NCBI GenBank assembly: GCA_036172665.1
Contig: CM069872.1
Span: 43,758,101 to 43,822,100 of the forward strand
DNA: 64,000 nt
From: Prosopocoilus inquinatus
Lineage: Eukaryota > Arthropoda > Insecta > Coleoptera > Lucanidae
Reading direction: 5' to 3'
A model generated the notes under the pieces. It ran no database searches, was not told where the DNA came from, and saw only the letters and a program-made list of their open reading frames with translations. Position numbers and translations under genes: made by a program. Shown here piece by piece: positions 24,586-37,340 of the stretch. The number at the start of each line of letters is the position of its first letter. Position 1 is the first letter of the stretch.

Positions 24586-27470
24586 AAAAATAAATATCAA
24601 GACAGGATAGTAGATACATCAAAATACGATTTCGTTACTTAAAAAATGGTTCGAAAAATTTTCATAATCTGCAAACATGTGTCAAAAACCGTGTTGAGAG
24701 TCACCCTGTATGTTTCAATTTTAGTCGCAGTGCAAGGCACGACTTTACAGCGTTATTAGCTTCCCATGCGTCTCGATCTATTTTTCTGGCAGCTTGCAGA
24801 CGTCTTTTATTTATTTCAAGGACGCTTTTACAATAAATAATATTACAACGATTTAATTATAATATTGTAGCGTTTTCGATTCACTTCCACTGGTGGCACT
24901 CAGATTATCTTCATCTCATTTTATCACGTCAGGTTAAAAAAAGATGCAAATTCTTTGAATGCAGCCAGCTTAACTGAATCGAAAACGCGATTAAATATTA
25001 TAACCTGGTGCTGCGTCTGTCTTTTCGCTTCAGTTTCCAGCAAATTGTCTTTTTGCCAGCTTTGTGATTCGATGATGTTTTAACACGCATTCACCTTGGA
25101 CATTTATTGCGATTTGTTTTACCTGACATCAAATTTGACTCGAGTTGCTTATGGCTTATGGCTCATGCCACCGAGTTTTAGATTTGTTCGAACTCCTTCT
25201 TGAACAATTTTGGGGCGAAGCCAACTGACGGCTTTATTAATTTGCTCTTTCTGCTCAGTGTTGTCATGCCCTGTGGGATCTCGGTGAAAGTGTTAGGCTT
25301 TCCTAAGAGTTGCTGGCGTTGTCACAAGTCAGTGGTTGGTTATCGTCAGCTGTTGTCTACCACCGCAGATGATTTTCGCAAAGTATACAGATAGACGGAC
25401 TGTCAGGACTGGGCGCTTCAAGTCCTAGATTTCAGTTTTCAGTTAACGTTTTTGTTATTACATTTAATTTAACTTCTTGTATAAAGTCAAGAACGGATCA
25501 GTTATTAGTTGTTTTGGTGTTGACTCATGTAATTTGGTTTTTGCTGTCATTTATTTATCCAGGCTAATAAAAGCGTACATAAGTTAAATTTTAAGGTGCG
25601 CACACACCCTTCTAGTTTTATAAGTGTTATTTTATTGCTATGGATATTTGATTTGTTTGTCGACATTAAACTGTTGCATAAATTGAAGCCCGTTAATCTT
25701 CTTCTGACCTCCGATTCAGATTAGGTGACGCCCAATTTCTTTCTTGTTTAAGTAAACCGTCACGCCCGTCACGACTGAGCTTCTGTCTGTGCTGTAAGTT
25801 AATTTCCTCAGGATAATCTTGTTACGACCCAGGTAGGTGGTAATGCATAAAGACAATAATCAGAGTTGGATTCAGGTTCAAGCCCGGGATTTACAAAAGT
25901 AAATTTGTTTATCAAAATGTAACCCAACTTTGACTTCTTTACAGTCGCTTTTATTTTGAATGAGTTTAACATAATATCGTCCTTCTAGTGCATCGCTTTT
26001 TTTTTGGTGTTCAGTTTATCTATGGCCGTGACGCCGTTTGGGTAGATGCTATCTAAAATTCAAAAACAGGCTATCAAATTGAATAAAATATGTCAACATA
26101 CTGTACGTACGGGTTGAAGAAGCAACCATCATGAGTCCCAAAGGATCACTTGAGTTCTGGAGAGAATCGATCCCGAGGCGCTGGTCAGACGTATCCTTAA
26201 ATGCGGAAAATACATTACGTTTTCCCGCAGTGGTAACGAGCCCATGAGTGTAAAGTTTTATTCATCTATAAGCTGCGCTGACGGCGAAGAATTTCCGGCG
26301 GGCGGCTTTATTTTTAATAAAGTTTTATATGCATTTGCGACGAAGACCGTGTTAACTTTATTATCGACCAATCTTCTCGCCCCTTTCACGTTCTAATTAA
26401 TAAAAAAAAATCCTTCATGACAGCGCTGGCTTTTAAGATTAATATTTATAATTCATTCCGGAGAGTTATGCCGTATTAGTTACGAAAAAACGAGCGACAA
26501 GGAAATGAAAATTCGTAAAAGGATGTCGTCTACTACCTAAGAGAAACGAGTTGCTTTATAACTTCGCCTGCCTTTATTGCGAGATAATGCATCTAATTTA
26601 TTAAAATTACCGCGTCCTTGAAAGCTCAGCGAAAGGACTCTCGTTTTCGCTTCTTAGGATATTTTAGCCGAATTATGTCCTAAATCTTCAGTGAGAGCTG
26701 CGTTTTCCTGACGGCATGAAATTTAATTTAATGCCTGCGTAGGTTCGAACGTCTTCAAAGAGAAAAGCGCAAGCTATTTATTGGACCGTTTTAAGACAGA
26801 AAATCCTCCTACGTTTTGATCAACTTCACTACTTAAAAAAAAACTAACACGCAAAAATATTTCGTAGAGTTTTATTAAAAATTTAAAATGCAGCATAAAT
26901 ATCTCTAGCCATTTATTTTACTTGTTAAATAGTTTCATATTATTAATTTCGAAATTGTTTCTGGATTTGGTATTTTCCCCGATTGTGAATAGCAAAAAGC
27001 TCGTTGCTTGTAATTTCGAGTTGTATAGTTTTCCTTCTAGTAGCCAATCGAGTAACTAAAAGGTCAGTCGGGGTGGGACTTTGCTAACTATGCAGTTACA
27101 TGAATGGCCCCGAAAGCTCGTTCCAAACGGTATACAGACGAAAGTTTACGGTTTAACAACAACAGCGCGCTTTACATTACACGTCAAACATTGTTGCCGT
27201 CGAACGCCGGAGCTGCATTAACCTTAAAGCAGAAAGGATTTTATCCATCTCAGCGTCTCTGACTGACTGAAAGCACGAGAAACTAATTCTGGAATTCATT
27301 GTTTGTTTAACACAATGTACTGCAAACATTTCTTTGTGCGAGTTTCCTCAATGTACCCTACTTACGTACACAGTCTTTAATGAAGGGGATTACGATCCTT
27401 TTTACTGTGTAGAATAAAGCACTGACATTGAACATTATTCGTTAATATAAAAAGTAGCTATTAGAAAAAT
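24586..27470. other. No supported gene; a tRNA-like box and a regulatory-looking island
   Basis: 25850-25895 contains GGTTCAAGCCCGG, a good pol III B box, but no convincing A box or cloverleaf. 26270-26740 is a balanced-composition island with TTTATTTTTAATAAAG and TTCTAATTAAT words. A CACCCTGTATG word lies at about 24705. Small frames near 25200 carry no recognisable domain. Confidence 0.35.
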
Positions 27471-27474
27471 TTTG

Positions 27475-27528
27475 TGCAATGTCAGGTCAAAAAGCGATCG
27501 TAAGATGTCGCTATTTTATCTGTTCGTA
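27475..27528 (+). repeat. Dispersed motif (same family as the SINA flanks), inverted orientation
   Basis: TGCAATGTCAGGTCAAAAAG followed by CGATCGTAAGATGTCGCTAT matches 34277-34330 almost exactly and the reverse complement of 13089-13132 and 14870-14913. Confidence 0.8.
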
Positions 27529-27614
27529 AAAAGTAACAGTAGAATTCTATTTTTATTCGTTGTCCGTATTTCATGCGTTTGTCCAAATTTTTATTTTCAC
27601 CTGAAGGTGTCTAA

Positions 27615-27723
27615 GGGCCGGTATCTCAGTCACAGTTTAACGTTGATCTTCAGTTAGCTTCCATCTGTTTCTATTAAAAAAAAACTGAAGATTAAAGTTA
27701 AACTGTGACTGAAAAACTGGGCC
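27615..27723. mobile_element. Palindromic MITE, PIF/Harbinger-like (109 bp)
   Basis: Left arm GGGCCGGTATCTCAGTCACA pairs with the right end TGTGACTGAAAAACTGGGCC, with further pairing inward (ATCTTCAG / CTGAAGAT). TAA lies on both sides (27612-27614 and 27724-27726), the TWA-type 3-bp duplication of PIF/Harbinger. A remnant of a similar end (AACTCAAAAACTGGGC) lies at about 30733. Confidence 0.75.
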
Positions 27724-27964
27724 TAAGAATATAAAAAGCCACTTATGTTTATCCGTTTCTACTTTTCTAGTGTTCTTATCTGCTTCTATCTTCTATTGTG
27801 GTGACTTTCTTCACCCACTTACATTCCGTTGTCAACAGGTTTTGAAACCACCTCTGCCTTTAATTATATTAATTTAAATTTCATTTTGTAATCTGATAGT
27901 AGTTGGTTATCCTTTGACAATTTATTTCAGTCGCTTACAATCTCGACTACTAAGATATAAGCAC

Positions 27965-28105
27965 GGTAAAAAATTAATAGGCACTACCGCGGGCATTCGT
28001 AACGTGCACACAACTGCCAGAAATACTTTAATATTATTTATTTCATGCTGAAAGATTAAACACCGTTCTCTCTCGCGCATTGATTTTTTGCACCTCTCTT
28101 TCAGC
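27965..28105 (-). repeat. Dispersed repeat, copy B (partner at 11785-11905)
   Basis: Reverse complement carries CAATGCGCGAGAGAGAACGG, TTTCTGGCAGTTG and GTGCACGTT in the same order as 11785-11905. The 127-codon minus-strand frame spanning it (27922-28305) runs into the repeat and has no recognisable domain. Confidence 0.7.
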
Positions 28106-28775
28106 TGTCGCTCTCGCAATTGATCTCGCGCCTTCATGCACCTATCGACACATAGCCGAGCACTCTCGTCTGTCTTGTCACCTAATATATTGTTCACCGT
28201 GGATGTAAACCTATCCTCAGTACAATATTTATTATCGTAATTCTTTGGAATCAGTGTAGTTAATCTGGTACTCGGGTAATTCGAAAAGAAACCAAAATGA
28301 AACATATTTGTTCAAATTCTACTTTCCTAATGACAAAAAAAACAGGAGCGCATTCAAACTCGGAATTAAGCCAATATTATCTTGTGTTTCCGACAGATTT
28401 ATAGGGATTTGCTGTGAACGATAAGCATTTGTCCATACTTAGCTCTTCCTGACAGGCAATCACCCATTTTCCGCTCTCGGAGGTTAATACTGATGGTAAT
28501 TTTGTTGCTTTACGAGTCCCAATCATTTATTTATTTTGCTGCTGCCTCTTATTTCTTAAACATTCCCCATATACAAATGAAAATAACGAGGAAGTATAAG
28601 TTTGACTTAAAAACGAAACTACAAGGCAATAAATACTTTCATTATATTATGTTTTAAATTTTAATTTTTTAAGTGTAAAAAGACCACCCAAAACTAAAAT
28701 ATTCTATCAAATATCTTGAAACTTAGACTACTGGGTAATTAAAGCACTTCCTAATTTAATAGTAGAATTTTATTC

Positions 28776-28814
28776 TAGCGACCGGTTTCGGTGTTTAAAC
28801 TTTCATCAGGCTGC
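28776..28814 (-). ncRNA. Hammerhead-ribozyme-like motif with decayed stem II
   Basis: On the minus strand: AGC (5' stem I), CTGATGA (28809-28803, perfect core), a degenerate stem II, GAAA (28789-28786), CCGG stem III, the GTC cleavage triplet, then GCT pairing with AGC. The core and triplet match consensus. Stem II cannot form as written, apparently through two G-to-A changes and a deletion. Same GAAACCGGT class as the motif at 16840. Confidence 0.5.
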
Positions 28815-29128
28815 TAACGTCGAAATTGTATTTAAATAATAAATTACGAATGTTGGAAAAGAAAAATAATTAAACAAGTAATGTCAATTGCAGTGGTTGG
28901 GAGAAATATTGAAACTGTTTCACTTTGGTGATATTAAACGGGTATAATCTAGTTGGCTTAAAAAAACAATGGAGTAACAATTTTTGATAAGAGTTTAATA
29001 GGTTCATAAAAAAAGTAGAGCATCTTGGAAGCAAAAATGATATCCTATGTAACGCCCTGTATCAAACCATCCCGTGAGTTTTTTCTTTAATTCTGAACAT
29101 ACAAAATAAATATCCCGGTTCATGAGTG

Positions 29129-29224
29129 GCTCGTGAGCCGCTCAGCTCGCAGATCCGTACGCAAATTTATACGCGGCTATTAAAAAAACCTCGTTCACAT
29201 CTGCGAGCTGAGCGGCTCATGAGC
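29129..29224. repeat. Hairpin repeat
   Basis: GCTCGTGAGCCGCTCAGCTC at 29129 pairs with GAGCTGAGCGGCTCATGAGC ending at 29224; loop about 40 bp. A third piece, AGCTCGCAGGTGTGTAC, lies at 29229. MITE-like; no duplication identified. Confidence 0.7.
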
Positions 29225-29790
29225 TTCTTAGCTCGCAGGTGTGTACAAGGCTTAACAATCCGAAAGTTATTGAGGGCCAAGTAATCTCTTTAAACTGTAA
29301 TTACTAAAACAGTCCGGAAAGAAAGAAACAGATTTTTCAAGATTAAATTACGCAAATTTTCTTTGATTGTATCTATAATTGAAAAACCAGAAGTTCAGAT
29401 GAAACAATGATGTAATTAGCAAGTGCACAACAATATAACATAAGTGATTATTGGAAAATTAACTATGACTAACATGAGCATACTGTAAGTGTACAGGTTG
29501 ACAAATAATAAAATAAGGCTCAAACTACATGTATACAATTAGCCGAAACTAAATTTAACGCAATGTTTCCTTATTTTACAGGAAAGTGACCCAATATTTA
29601 CATAATATTGTCTTTTGACAATCAAAAAATAAAAATAAACTTTAAAGGAAAGTTTACGTTCATACATTGACACTTGACAATAAAAAAAATAACTTTAAGG
29701 GAAACTTCGTATGGTAAATTAATAAAGATGATGTGGTTTCTTACTCATCTGATCTTAACATGAGGAAGCTCACGTCCCTCAAAAAACAAT

Positions 29791-29928
29791 GGGCGCCTTC
29801 AGCGGACGCTCAGTGTCCGAGCTGCTTACTCAAGAGTTGTTTTGTGATTTGCTATTACCTTAATGTGAACCAATCACAAACGATTGCTGAGTAAGCAACT
29901 CAGCCGCTGAGTGAGTCTGAACGCGCCC
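29791..29928. mobile_element. Short MITE with GGGCGC ends and 3-bp duplication (138 bp)
   Basis: Left end GGGCGCCTTCAG and right end CTGAACGCGCCC are inverse. Inner arms also pair (TGCTTACTCA / TGAGTAAGCA and ATCACAAACGAT near the centre). AAT lies on both sides (29788-29790 and 29929-29931). GGGC-type ends and a 3-bp duplication point to PIF/Harbinger. Confidence 0.72.
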
Positions 29929-29931
29929 AAT

Positions 29932-32900
29932 GCAGAAATTTCACGACTCCAACCTTCATCTCCTGAAACAACTGCACGGTTCAAATTATTAATTTCCTCA
30001 AACGACAAATGCAGTCCGAATCATTCATGGTTAGAAAAAGCAGCGGCACCCAGCAACGTAGAAGAATTCAGGAAAAATATTTCCGGTAGTAGAAAAACTC
30101 TACGTAAATAATGAAAGAACCTTAGAAAATATTTTCCTAATCAACCAATTTAAAGTACAAAATACAGTTTTTTTGTTAGTTTTTCTGAAGAAGAATGTTA
30201 GCCGAACACGTGCTTGTGCATACATAAATGCTATGCGGCGGGGAATAAACCTGATGGAAACGACATAGTAGAACGTACGATGAACAGATGTTAAACTGGT
30301 GGATTTTTAAAGCCGTCAGCCAAAACAAAAATGCAAAAATTGTGTTCATAAACAACGCATCTACAAAACGGAAGTGCCGAACCTCACGCACGTTGTGAGA
30401 TCCACTCTAAAAGGAAGGAAAATACGTCACGTAAACACTACGTAATTTCCGCTACGTCAATAGAAAGCATCGATAAATACATTGATTTATTTGACAACTG
30501 GCGATATCTAAAGATTAATTTCCGAAAATTGGAGTAGTATAACTGAAGAGAGGTTCGTCACCAAGGTGACAACGTCCGTATTAAAATTGAAACTAAAACA
30601 AAAGTCGAGAGAATTGAGAATTTCAACGAAGAATTCACGAAGAATGTAAATCCTTTACTGTCAATTTTTGGACTAGCTCCGTTTTATTCCTATACAAACA
30701 ATTAATCGGAATAAAATCAAGCTTAAAGTTTAACTCAAAAACTGGGCTTGGGTGAGTTTATTTAAATCGCAATACTTTGAAATCCACTGTTGCTCTGTGT
30801 CCCCATGTTTTTGAACCACTCGTTTAAAACACTTATGTTTCACGAGTATTTAGTTAATATTTGTTTAATAATTTTCGTATGTGCAGGAAAAGACCGGAAG
30901 TTTAACTATAAACAGCGAATTCTAGAATTAATACGATCAGCAGCACAAACTTCGCTCTATTTCAGTGGTTTTCGTAACATACAAGGGGATTACTCGCATT
31001 TATATTTAATCAGGTTTAAGGCAGGCATTTGTTAATTATATTGTTCCAACAAAGGCTTTTTGTTTGGCGAAAAATGCATTTTTGTTTTTAATGAGACAAA
31101 TTAATTGTTTTGGCTCACGTGCAAAGTCCTGTGTTAGATAATAATGCGTGATACAATCTGGAAACCCGTTTGCACTACGCGAAACAAAATAAATTTGAGT
31201 CTAGATAATTACACCACCATATCACAGTCTTCGCGAACAACATTTTTTAATAAATATAAAAATGTAAAATATATTACCTCGAGTTTATAAAAACATTCTA
31301 ATACTCTATGAAAACAGCGTGCTAGTAAAGAATTTATGATAAAAAAAATTCAACTGGGAATTTATTAAATAAAAATGTTGAATGTGTCCCGAAGGCAAAA
31401 TGAATGAAAAAATAATATAAAGGAGAATAATAATAATATTTTACATCGCAAATTGTTTTATGAAATTTGAATTTATAAAAGTTGTTCTCATTTGCAGCCG
31501 ACGAATATGTATGTACATCTTATGAAAGCATCATTTCATTTTATTTTTATACTGTATGTATAGTATATGACCAAGAAACGAGAGTACATAAATTTATATT
31601 TTACATTCATTATTGAAATATTTTATGTAGGTATACAGTACAGCTCAAGTAAAAAAATAGAAACTGCTCTGCTAACAGCTACTTCTAACATAAACTGATT
31701 CGTTGCAATTCCAATTTCCTTAAAACGTGCGCTCTTAAAAAGCAAACACGAATTCAATTCCACCTCGAATGTACTCACTCGTACGTAATAATAAAAATAC
31801 TCCACTAACGTCAGCTTTAACGCATACACCAGTGCAAAGGAAGAAGTTTATGAACGTGGAATAAGACGACATAAAATTTAAACGAGGCAACTGCATCAGA
31901 ATAATTTTCGAAGACGTGTCTTCTCTTCATATCTATACGAAGAATTTCTGTCAACCCTGTCTGGAACAACTGCTCGCGTTCGCACTTTGGTGGTGTCGTG
32001 AAGATTAAGTGCTCCTTCAGTTGACGGGTAGGCCCAATAAACGGTCGAATAAAAACCAAGTTCAATTTTTTCTCAAGTCAAAATCGTCGAATATATCAAC
32101 TTCACTTGAGATATTCGCCACATAAACGAATGGTCCCTGTGGCATTCCTTTAGTCGCCTTTTTTAATAGTCTTCCAGTGCACGGCTAACATTTGTTTTAA
32201 CGGAATTGAAATTGCATCTCTCGATTTTAACTTTGTTCATCCGCGTTAAATCGAGTTAAAATCCAGTTTGTTGGAGCTGGATTTACTCTCCTTCCCATTA
32301 TTTCCGAACTCAGACGGACAGAAACAAGCGGCACAATCGATATAATTAAACAAAACCGTTCAATTACAACGGTCGTTTGTTAGGGTCGTCGTTCTTGTAT
32401 CGCAATACCTGCAGCCGGTTCTGGCTCACAAAGGCCTTTAATTCCAAAGATAAGTTGCACGAAATCCAGAGTTAAATGTGGGTATGTCTATCCGTTATTA
32501 CGTGAAAATACATATATGTACTACGACTTTTGAATAAAACATGCATGTCAAAAGCACTGCACGTACTGGTCCGTTAATTATTTATTATTTTACTGTTGAA
32601 TTATTATACCCGGATAGGCGCTCCGGTGACTCCGGTGTGGCGCTTTACTTCTACAGGAAAATAAATTTCCATATTTATACACTAGAATATGAACTCGTTT
32701 TTCATTGTGTAAACGCTGTGATGGTAAATTAAAATAAATATACGACAGTGTTTCCAACATAAAACTATTCTAAACGAGCTAATTTTGAAGTGCATTTAAA
32801 ATATTTGATTTTGTCCAAACTCGTTCACAATATTTAATGCTTCTCTCTAGCACTATTTTATTCATAAAAAAAATGAATAAACGCCGAATTTAAATTTTCT

Positions 32901-34090
32901 TTTCATTTTATTATATGTATATCCAGCTAAATATATTCTTGTTCCTATAATACAATACTCACTAAAACGTGACTCCAGGACAAAATCGTTTGATAAAAAC
33001 ATGTAGATATTTCTGTGAGGGGCGGGGGTGCTAAATAAATGGTAAAGTAAAATTATCACAGACAAACGCCCGCCGTGCTCAAATCTACACATATCCTTGT
33101 AATTTACGACGAGAGTGAGACAAAAACTTTGATTTTTACTTTCAAAATCTCCGTTTTTACTTAAAACAAAAATCGTACAAAAATTAAACGACTAATTTCA
33201 TTTCATGTCTTCTCACTTTTTTTTTCAACGCTTTAATCTACCCTTAATGTGCCAAAATAGCAATTCTCCCTTGTTTGAACGTTTTTGTTTTGAGTTTGGA
33301 AATCGCCCTGTAAATGCCCGCAAAGTCGATCTTATATTTTATTAGAAATTTTATTTATTTTTTATTTAAGAGTAGTACTTCATTTCAATATAAACTTTCC
33401 CAGTAGATAAGAACTAGACAGGAAACATTACAGTCGAAACAATAATTTAAGATCGCATTACCCGCAGGAACCGTGCGAATACGTCTCCGTTCCACGCCGT
33501 GCTAAATTAATTTTAAAACTTACGTGAAAGTTGCCCCTGATTTAGGAAAACTTTATAACGCCTGTAAGTTAAGCGAGGAGAGTTGGAAGTTTTTAATATA
33601 AACAATTAAGCACCGCGACTTGAAAGAATGCAAAAGTACCACCCAACTGTTCAACCGTGCAGTTGTTTTTACCATAACAATTTAACTCCCTAAAAACCCC
33701 TTCAGGTTAACATGAGTAAGTGTTTATTTGTACACGCAGAGAAAACCAGCCTAGAAGCCCAGAATCTAATCGAAGTCCTCCCAGGGCATCCCAAAGTCTC
33801 TGTTACTATATTCTGTCTGAAAAGGTACAGTAATTGTTGTATTATGTTTAGACCGTCTAGAAAGTATCCGGAATTCGGATATTTTTTTAATTTTTTCCAA
33901 TATTTGGCTTTCCCAGCAGCTGAGGAGCGTAGTACTTTTTTCCAAAATCATTTTTCCAAAGAATAAAAATTTAAAAAATGACAATAGGCATTGAATTCTA
34001 ACAATTTTATATAAACAAAGAGATTTGAGCAACTATGGCAAATTTAAGAAAAATAAAAAAATATTGAGCATTTTTTCAACACAGGGGTTC
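29932..34090. other. Long stretch without a supported gene
   Basis: Many 60-85 codon frames on both strands, none with a recognisable domain. 32150-32480 and 33490-33600 have more balanced composition. On the minus strand at about 33517-33557 a 41-nt segment is bracketed by an acceptor (CTTACAG) and a donor (GTAAGT), which could be a mini-exon of a larger gene. Confidence 0.35.
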
Positions 34091-34097
34091 ATAATTA

Positions 34098-34187
34098 AAG
34101 AAGCCCCAAGCAGGGCTGAAACAGCTGTACAGAGGCTGCTCGAGGTTTTCACTGCAATCAAAAACGATTTGCACAAAATTTTTCTAA
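34098..34187 (+). repeat. 5'-truncated copy of the 34.4-kb hammerhead element
   Basis: About 90 bp almost identical to 34409-34494 (AAGCCCCAAGCAGGGCTGAA onward through TTTGCACAAAATT). Homology starts inside the ribozyme core, so the CTGA half and 5' stem I are missing. The tandem arrangement about 310 bp apart recalls the repeated pseudo-LTRs of Penelope-like elements. Confidence 0.75.
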
Positions 34188-34276
34188 ATACTTTCATTAT
34201 GCTTTGACAGCAAGCATGGCCGCCTTGCATGGGGGACTTATTAGGAGCAAATCCCGCTTCAATTTGTCTATCCTAC

Positions 34277-34494
34277 TGCAATGTCAGGTCAAAAAGCGAT
34301 AGTAAGATGTCGCTATTTTATCTGTTCATCACTCTTACATCGCAATTGCGAATAAATTGGACAAGTCGTTTTTGTTTGCAGTGGGAATGTCGAACTACGT
34401 CTCTGCTGAAGAAGCCCCAAGCAGGGCTGAAACAGCTGTACAGAGGCTGCTCGAGGTTTTCACTGCAATCAAAAACGATTTGCACAAAATTTTC
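34277..34494 (+). mobile_element. Hammerhead-carrying retroelement fragment
   Basis: Contains the dispersed motif (34277-34330), a 65-bp spacer, the complete hammerhead (34399-34447) and an 80-bp 3' segment shared with 34098-34187 and, more weakly, with 13178-13200 and 39985-40010. No reverse transcriptase or other coding is present, so this is a terminal fragment or a small non-autonomous element. The class is inferred from the ribozyme and tandem layout. Confidence 0.6.
34399..34447 (+). ncRNA. Intact type-I hammerhead ribozyme
   Basis: All conserved parts are present. 5' stem I GTCTCTG (34399-34405); core CTGAAGA (34406-34412, fits CUGANGA); stem II AGCCC/GGGCT (34413-34417 with 34424-34428, six-base loop); GAAA (34429-34432); stem III CAG/CTG with A34432-T34439 as the 15.1-16.1 pair; cleavage triplet GTA (34438-34440); 3' stem I CAGAGGC (34441-34447) pairing over 7 bp with one G-T. 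The very short stem III is typical of Penelope-like-element and retrozyme hammerheads, which often work better as tandem or dimeric RNAs. Cleavage is predicted after A34440. Confidence 0.85.
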
Positions 34495-34499
34495 TTAAA

Positions 34500-35320
34500 C
34501 GCTAAGTATATGAAGGCTGTATACATCAACATATCGCTCTGTAGAACTTGTTTTGCTTGAACAGAACTTAGAGAATATGCAATTCATGCTACGAGTATAA
34601 CAGTACACCTGTATGCGTTCCTGAAACTCTCATAATTATATTTGGTCAGTCATTATTAGTCTTTTAATTAAATTGAGTTTAATAAACTACATCTCCCTCT
34701 CTTCGCAAAATACGTATAACTTGAAATTGTAACATTCCATGAATTAGTCAACTAAATTAATTTCATGATCAAATCTTACGAAACTGCATACAAGAAAATT
34801 ATTATTAGTAACGTAGGTAATTAATAATTTTATGGGCCGGCAATAAAACTTATCATAGCATAATCTGTGTTTACGTTTATGATGCCTAAGGTCTGTTTTG
34901 CATGTTATGTTTATATTACGGTCATAACCCCTAGGATTAGGGTAGCTGTATGTAGTAACAACCCCTTACAATGTGTTAGTATATCCGAACACTAACAACA
35001 TTAAATTTATTGCTCGCTGGTCCTGAACCATGCGAAAGAAAGGGTTCCATTCCTCTCGATCTAAATCAGGTTTGAAGATAACACCAAGAATTAATTTCGA
35101 AACGTTTCAAAATGTGTTTCTTGATAAATATATAACTTTAGTCATAATAATTACAGAACTAAAACCAAATTCCCCAAATTCTTTCAGATCTTGGAGACCT
35201 TTTTCATTACTTAGGTATGTAAAAGTGTTAGTTTTAGATCAAATCTGGCGTAGTATTTAGTAGTTCACCGACTGAGATTCATGATATTCAATCAGCTAGG
35301 GTACAATTCACCAAGGATTA
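34500..35320. other. No supported gene
   Basis: AT-rich DNA after the hammerhead element. A 76-codon frame near 35030 has no recognisable domain. Confidence 0.45.
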
Positions 35321-35329
35321 ATAAATCGA

Positions 35330-35640
35330 TTTGCTGTCAGGATTTAAGCGCGACATCTGTAAAGAGGCAATGCTGCGGCTCGGAAATAATAAAGCGCAGA
35401 TCCGGCCCGAGCTGATTTACTTTTATGTGTATACGGCCCTCGATGGGTAGAACGGCGTCGTAGTGGGTGGTAAATAACGAACCCAATCGGATCGCAATTT
35501 AGGCACAAGATTTATGCCGGGGACATCTAGTTACAATAGGTCATTATGGCCCCGCTGGAAATTAATGCACGCTCACTCAATTATGCATAATCCGGTTTTA
35601 ACTCATTCGGATAATTGCGCATCAATATAGACTTAGACCC
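35330..35640. other. Non-coding island resembling conserved regulatory DNA
   Basis: Balanced composition in an AT-rich setting, no frame, and clustered homeodomain/POU-like words (GGAAATTAATGC, TCAATTATGCATAATCC, TCATTATGG). Inference from composition only. Confidence 0.35.
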
Positions 35641-36314
35641 AAACAAATGCCAATTAAATGAACATTTGTTTGAGCAAATGGAATTTATTACAACAGACTG
35701 TTTAATTGCATACATGTAATAGGTATTTACTGTCATAGTTTTCTTTATTCTTACCAAGCAGAGGACTTATTCCATTCCCAAACGACTAATTTTACAATTT
35801 CTACCTGCCTTAACCACTTTCATGCATATCTTATTTCTGTTTATTATCATTTTCCACCGATCATCATAATTAGAGATCGGAATAATATATTTCGACGTCA
35901 TGGTATGAGTATCGCACTATGTATTGTTACAACATACGTTATAAAACTCAATTAGAAATCCGGCCACTCCCCAGATTTTCCGAAAAGGAACGCAAGAGAA
36001 ACTTCTACAAAAGAATCACTCCAGATGACCTCAATATAAGCGATTCCGATTTCTATTCAAGCCAAAGCACCCGAGTGTTCGAAGCAGTGCATATACAGGG
36101 TGTTAATAAAAACCAGTTTGGTTTAACTAGAAAGCCGTTATATTCTAAAAGGTAGTTTCGATATGATACGGACATGGGATACAACGTTGCATGAATTTTG
36201 GAATACCCTTGCCTGACTCAATGTTCGAGTTCCAAGAATAATTATCAATATCTCGTTAACTGCAGCAAATGACAACAGAATGTTTACCACATATTTCATA
36301 AAACTTACATTATA

Positions 36315-36605
36315 AGAATCGTTTTCTGTAAGGCTGAGATTCGACGCTCTATTGTAGGGGCTATTAAAAGCTTACATCCTGAACACGCGAGTTTGCGGTC
36401 ACGTAGAGACGAGAATATCTATCGTTTCGTGTTAGCTGCAACAAGACAGCAAACAAACAAATCTACACATTCTGAGAATCGTTTCTGTAAGACAGGAGAT
36501 TCGACGATCTACTGTATAAGTCTGTCAGAAGCGTTGCTTCCTGAATACGCTTGTTTGCGGTCACACAGAGACGAGAATAACTTACTATCGTTTCGTGTTA
36601 ACACG
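36315..36605. repeat. Tandem duplication, period about 160 bp
   Basis: AGAATCGTTTTCTGTAAG at 36315 and AGAATCGTTTCTGTAAG at 36475, followed in both by AGATTCGACG, TTTGCGGTCAC and AGAGACGAGAAT. Moderately diverged. A TACAGGGTGTTAATAAAAA word lies shortly upstream at 36094. Confidence 0.8.
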
Positions 36606-36989
36606 CAAACCGTTCATTAAAAGTTGGAAAGGAATTCAGCCAGAAACTCTAAATTTACCAGAAAGAAATACTTCGCAAAGAGCTACTCAAATAAAATTAA
36701 ATTGACTTCCGGTTAGAACTCGTTTATTTTAAATGTAATATTACATGGGACAATACAGAACGCTCGATACCAGCAGTCGGCCATTTTAATCACAATTCAC
36801 AATACAGATAGGGATTTAACGTTTAGCATGTCAAGAACGAGCTAAAAACGTAAAAGAGTTTCTTCCTGTAATCGATAGTAATCTTATTCTTTCTCACAAA
36901 GGATTCCTTACTTTTCTCTTGTTTTAAATCAATGTGCGAGTCTCAAAAAATTCACTGAAGTGAGATGTCACCTCTGTAAGGACTAAATC

Positions 36990-37340
36990 AAGCGATGATC
37001 GGTTTTATTCCGCACGAAGGGCTCCTGCATCAGACGTAACGTAGCATGAAAGAGACAAAATTGCATTCATTTGTGAATCAGTGGCACTGTAGCGGGCCAC
37101 ATGATTTACGGCGGGGCCGTGAAAAGCATCCAAACTAACTTTATGTTTTCATACATCATCGGTTACATGCACGACTTCGCCTATTACGTGCAGGGCTGTC
37201 GGCTAAATCTGCCATAAATATCACCGATGTACTCAGACACGTGCTGTTGTTGCTATTTACGTTACGTCTCTAAGTGCCTGTACAGGACACGTTTCAAGAT
37301 ACGATGCAATAAGCTTTCAGGCAATGATTTTTATCGACAA
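36990..37340. other. Non-coding island resembling regulatory DNA
   Basis: GC-richer and without frames; contains CACGTG-like and CCGATGTACTCAG words. It looks less decayed than its surroundings. Confidence 0.28.

Noticed and set aside
25850..25895. tRNA-like B box GGTTCAAGCCCGG
   Set aside because: No A box at the right distance and no acceptor or anticodon stem; at most a SINE scrap.
27922..28305. 127-codon minus-strand frame
   Set aside because: It runs through a dispersed repeat shared with 11.8 kb and shows no domain.
30181..30225. CTGAAGA followed by GAACACG
   Set aside because: GAAC replaces GAAA and no stem II can form.
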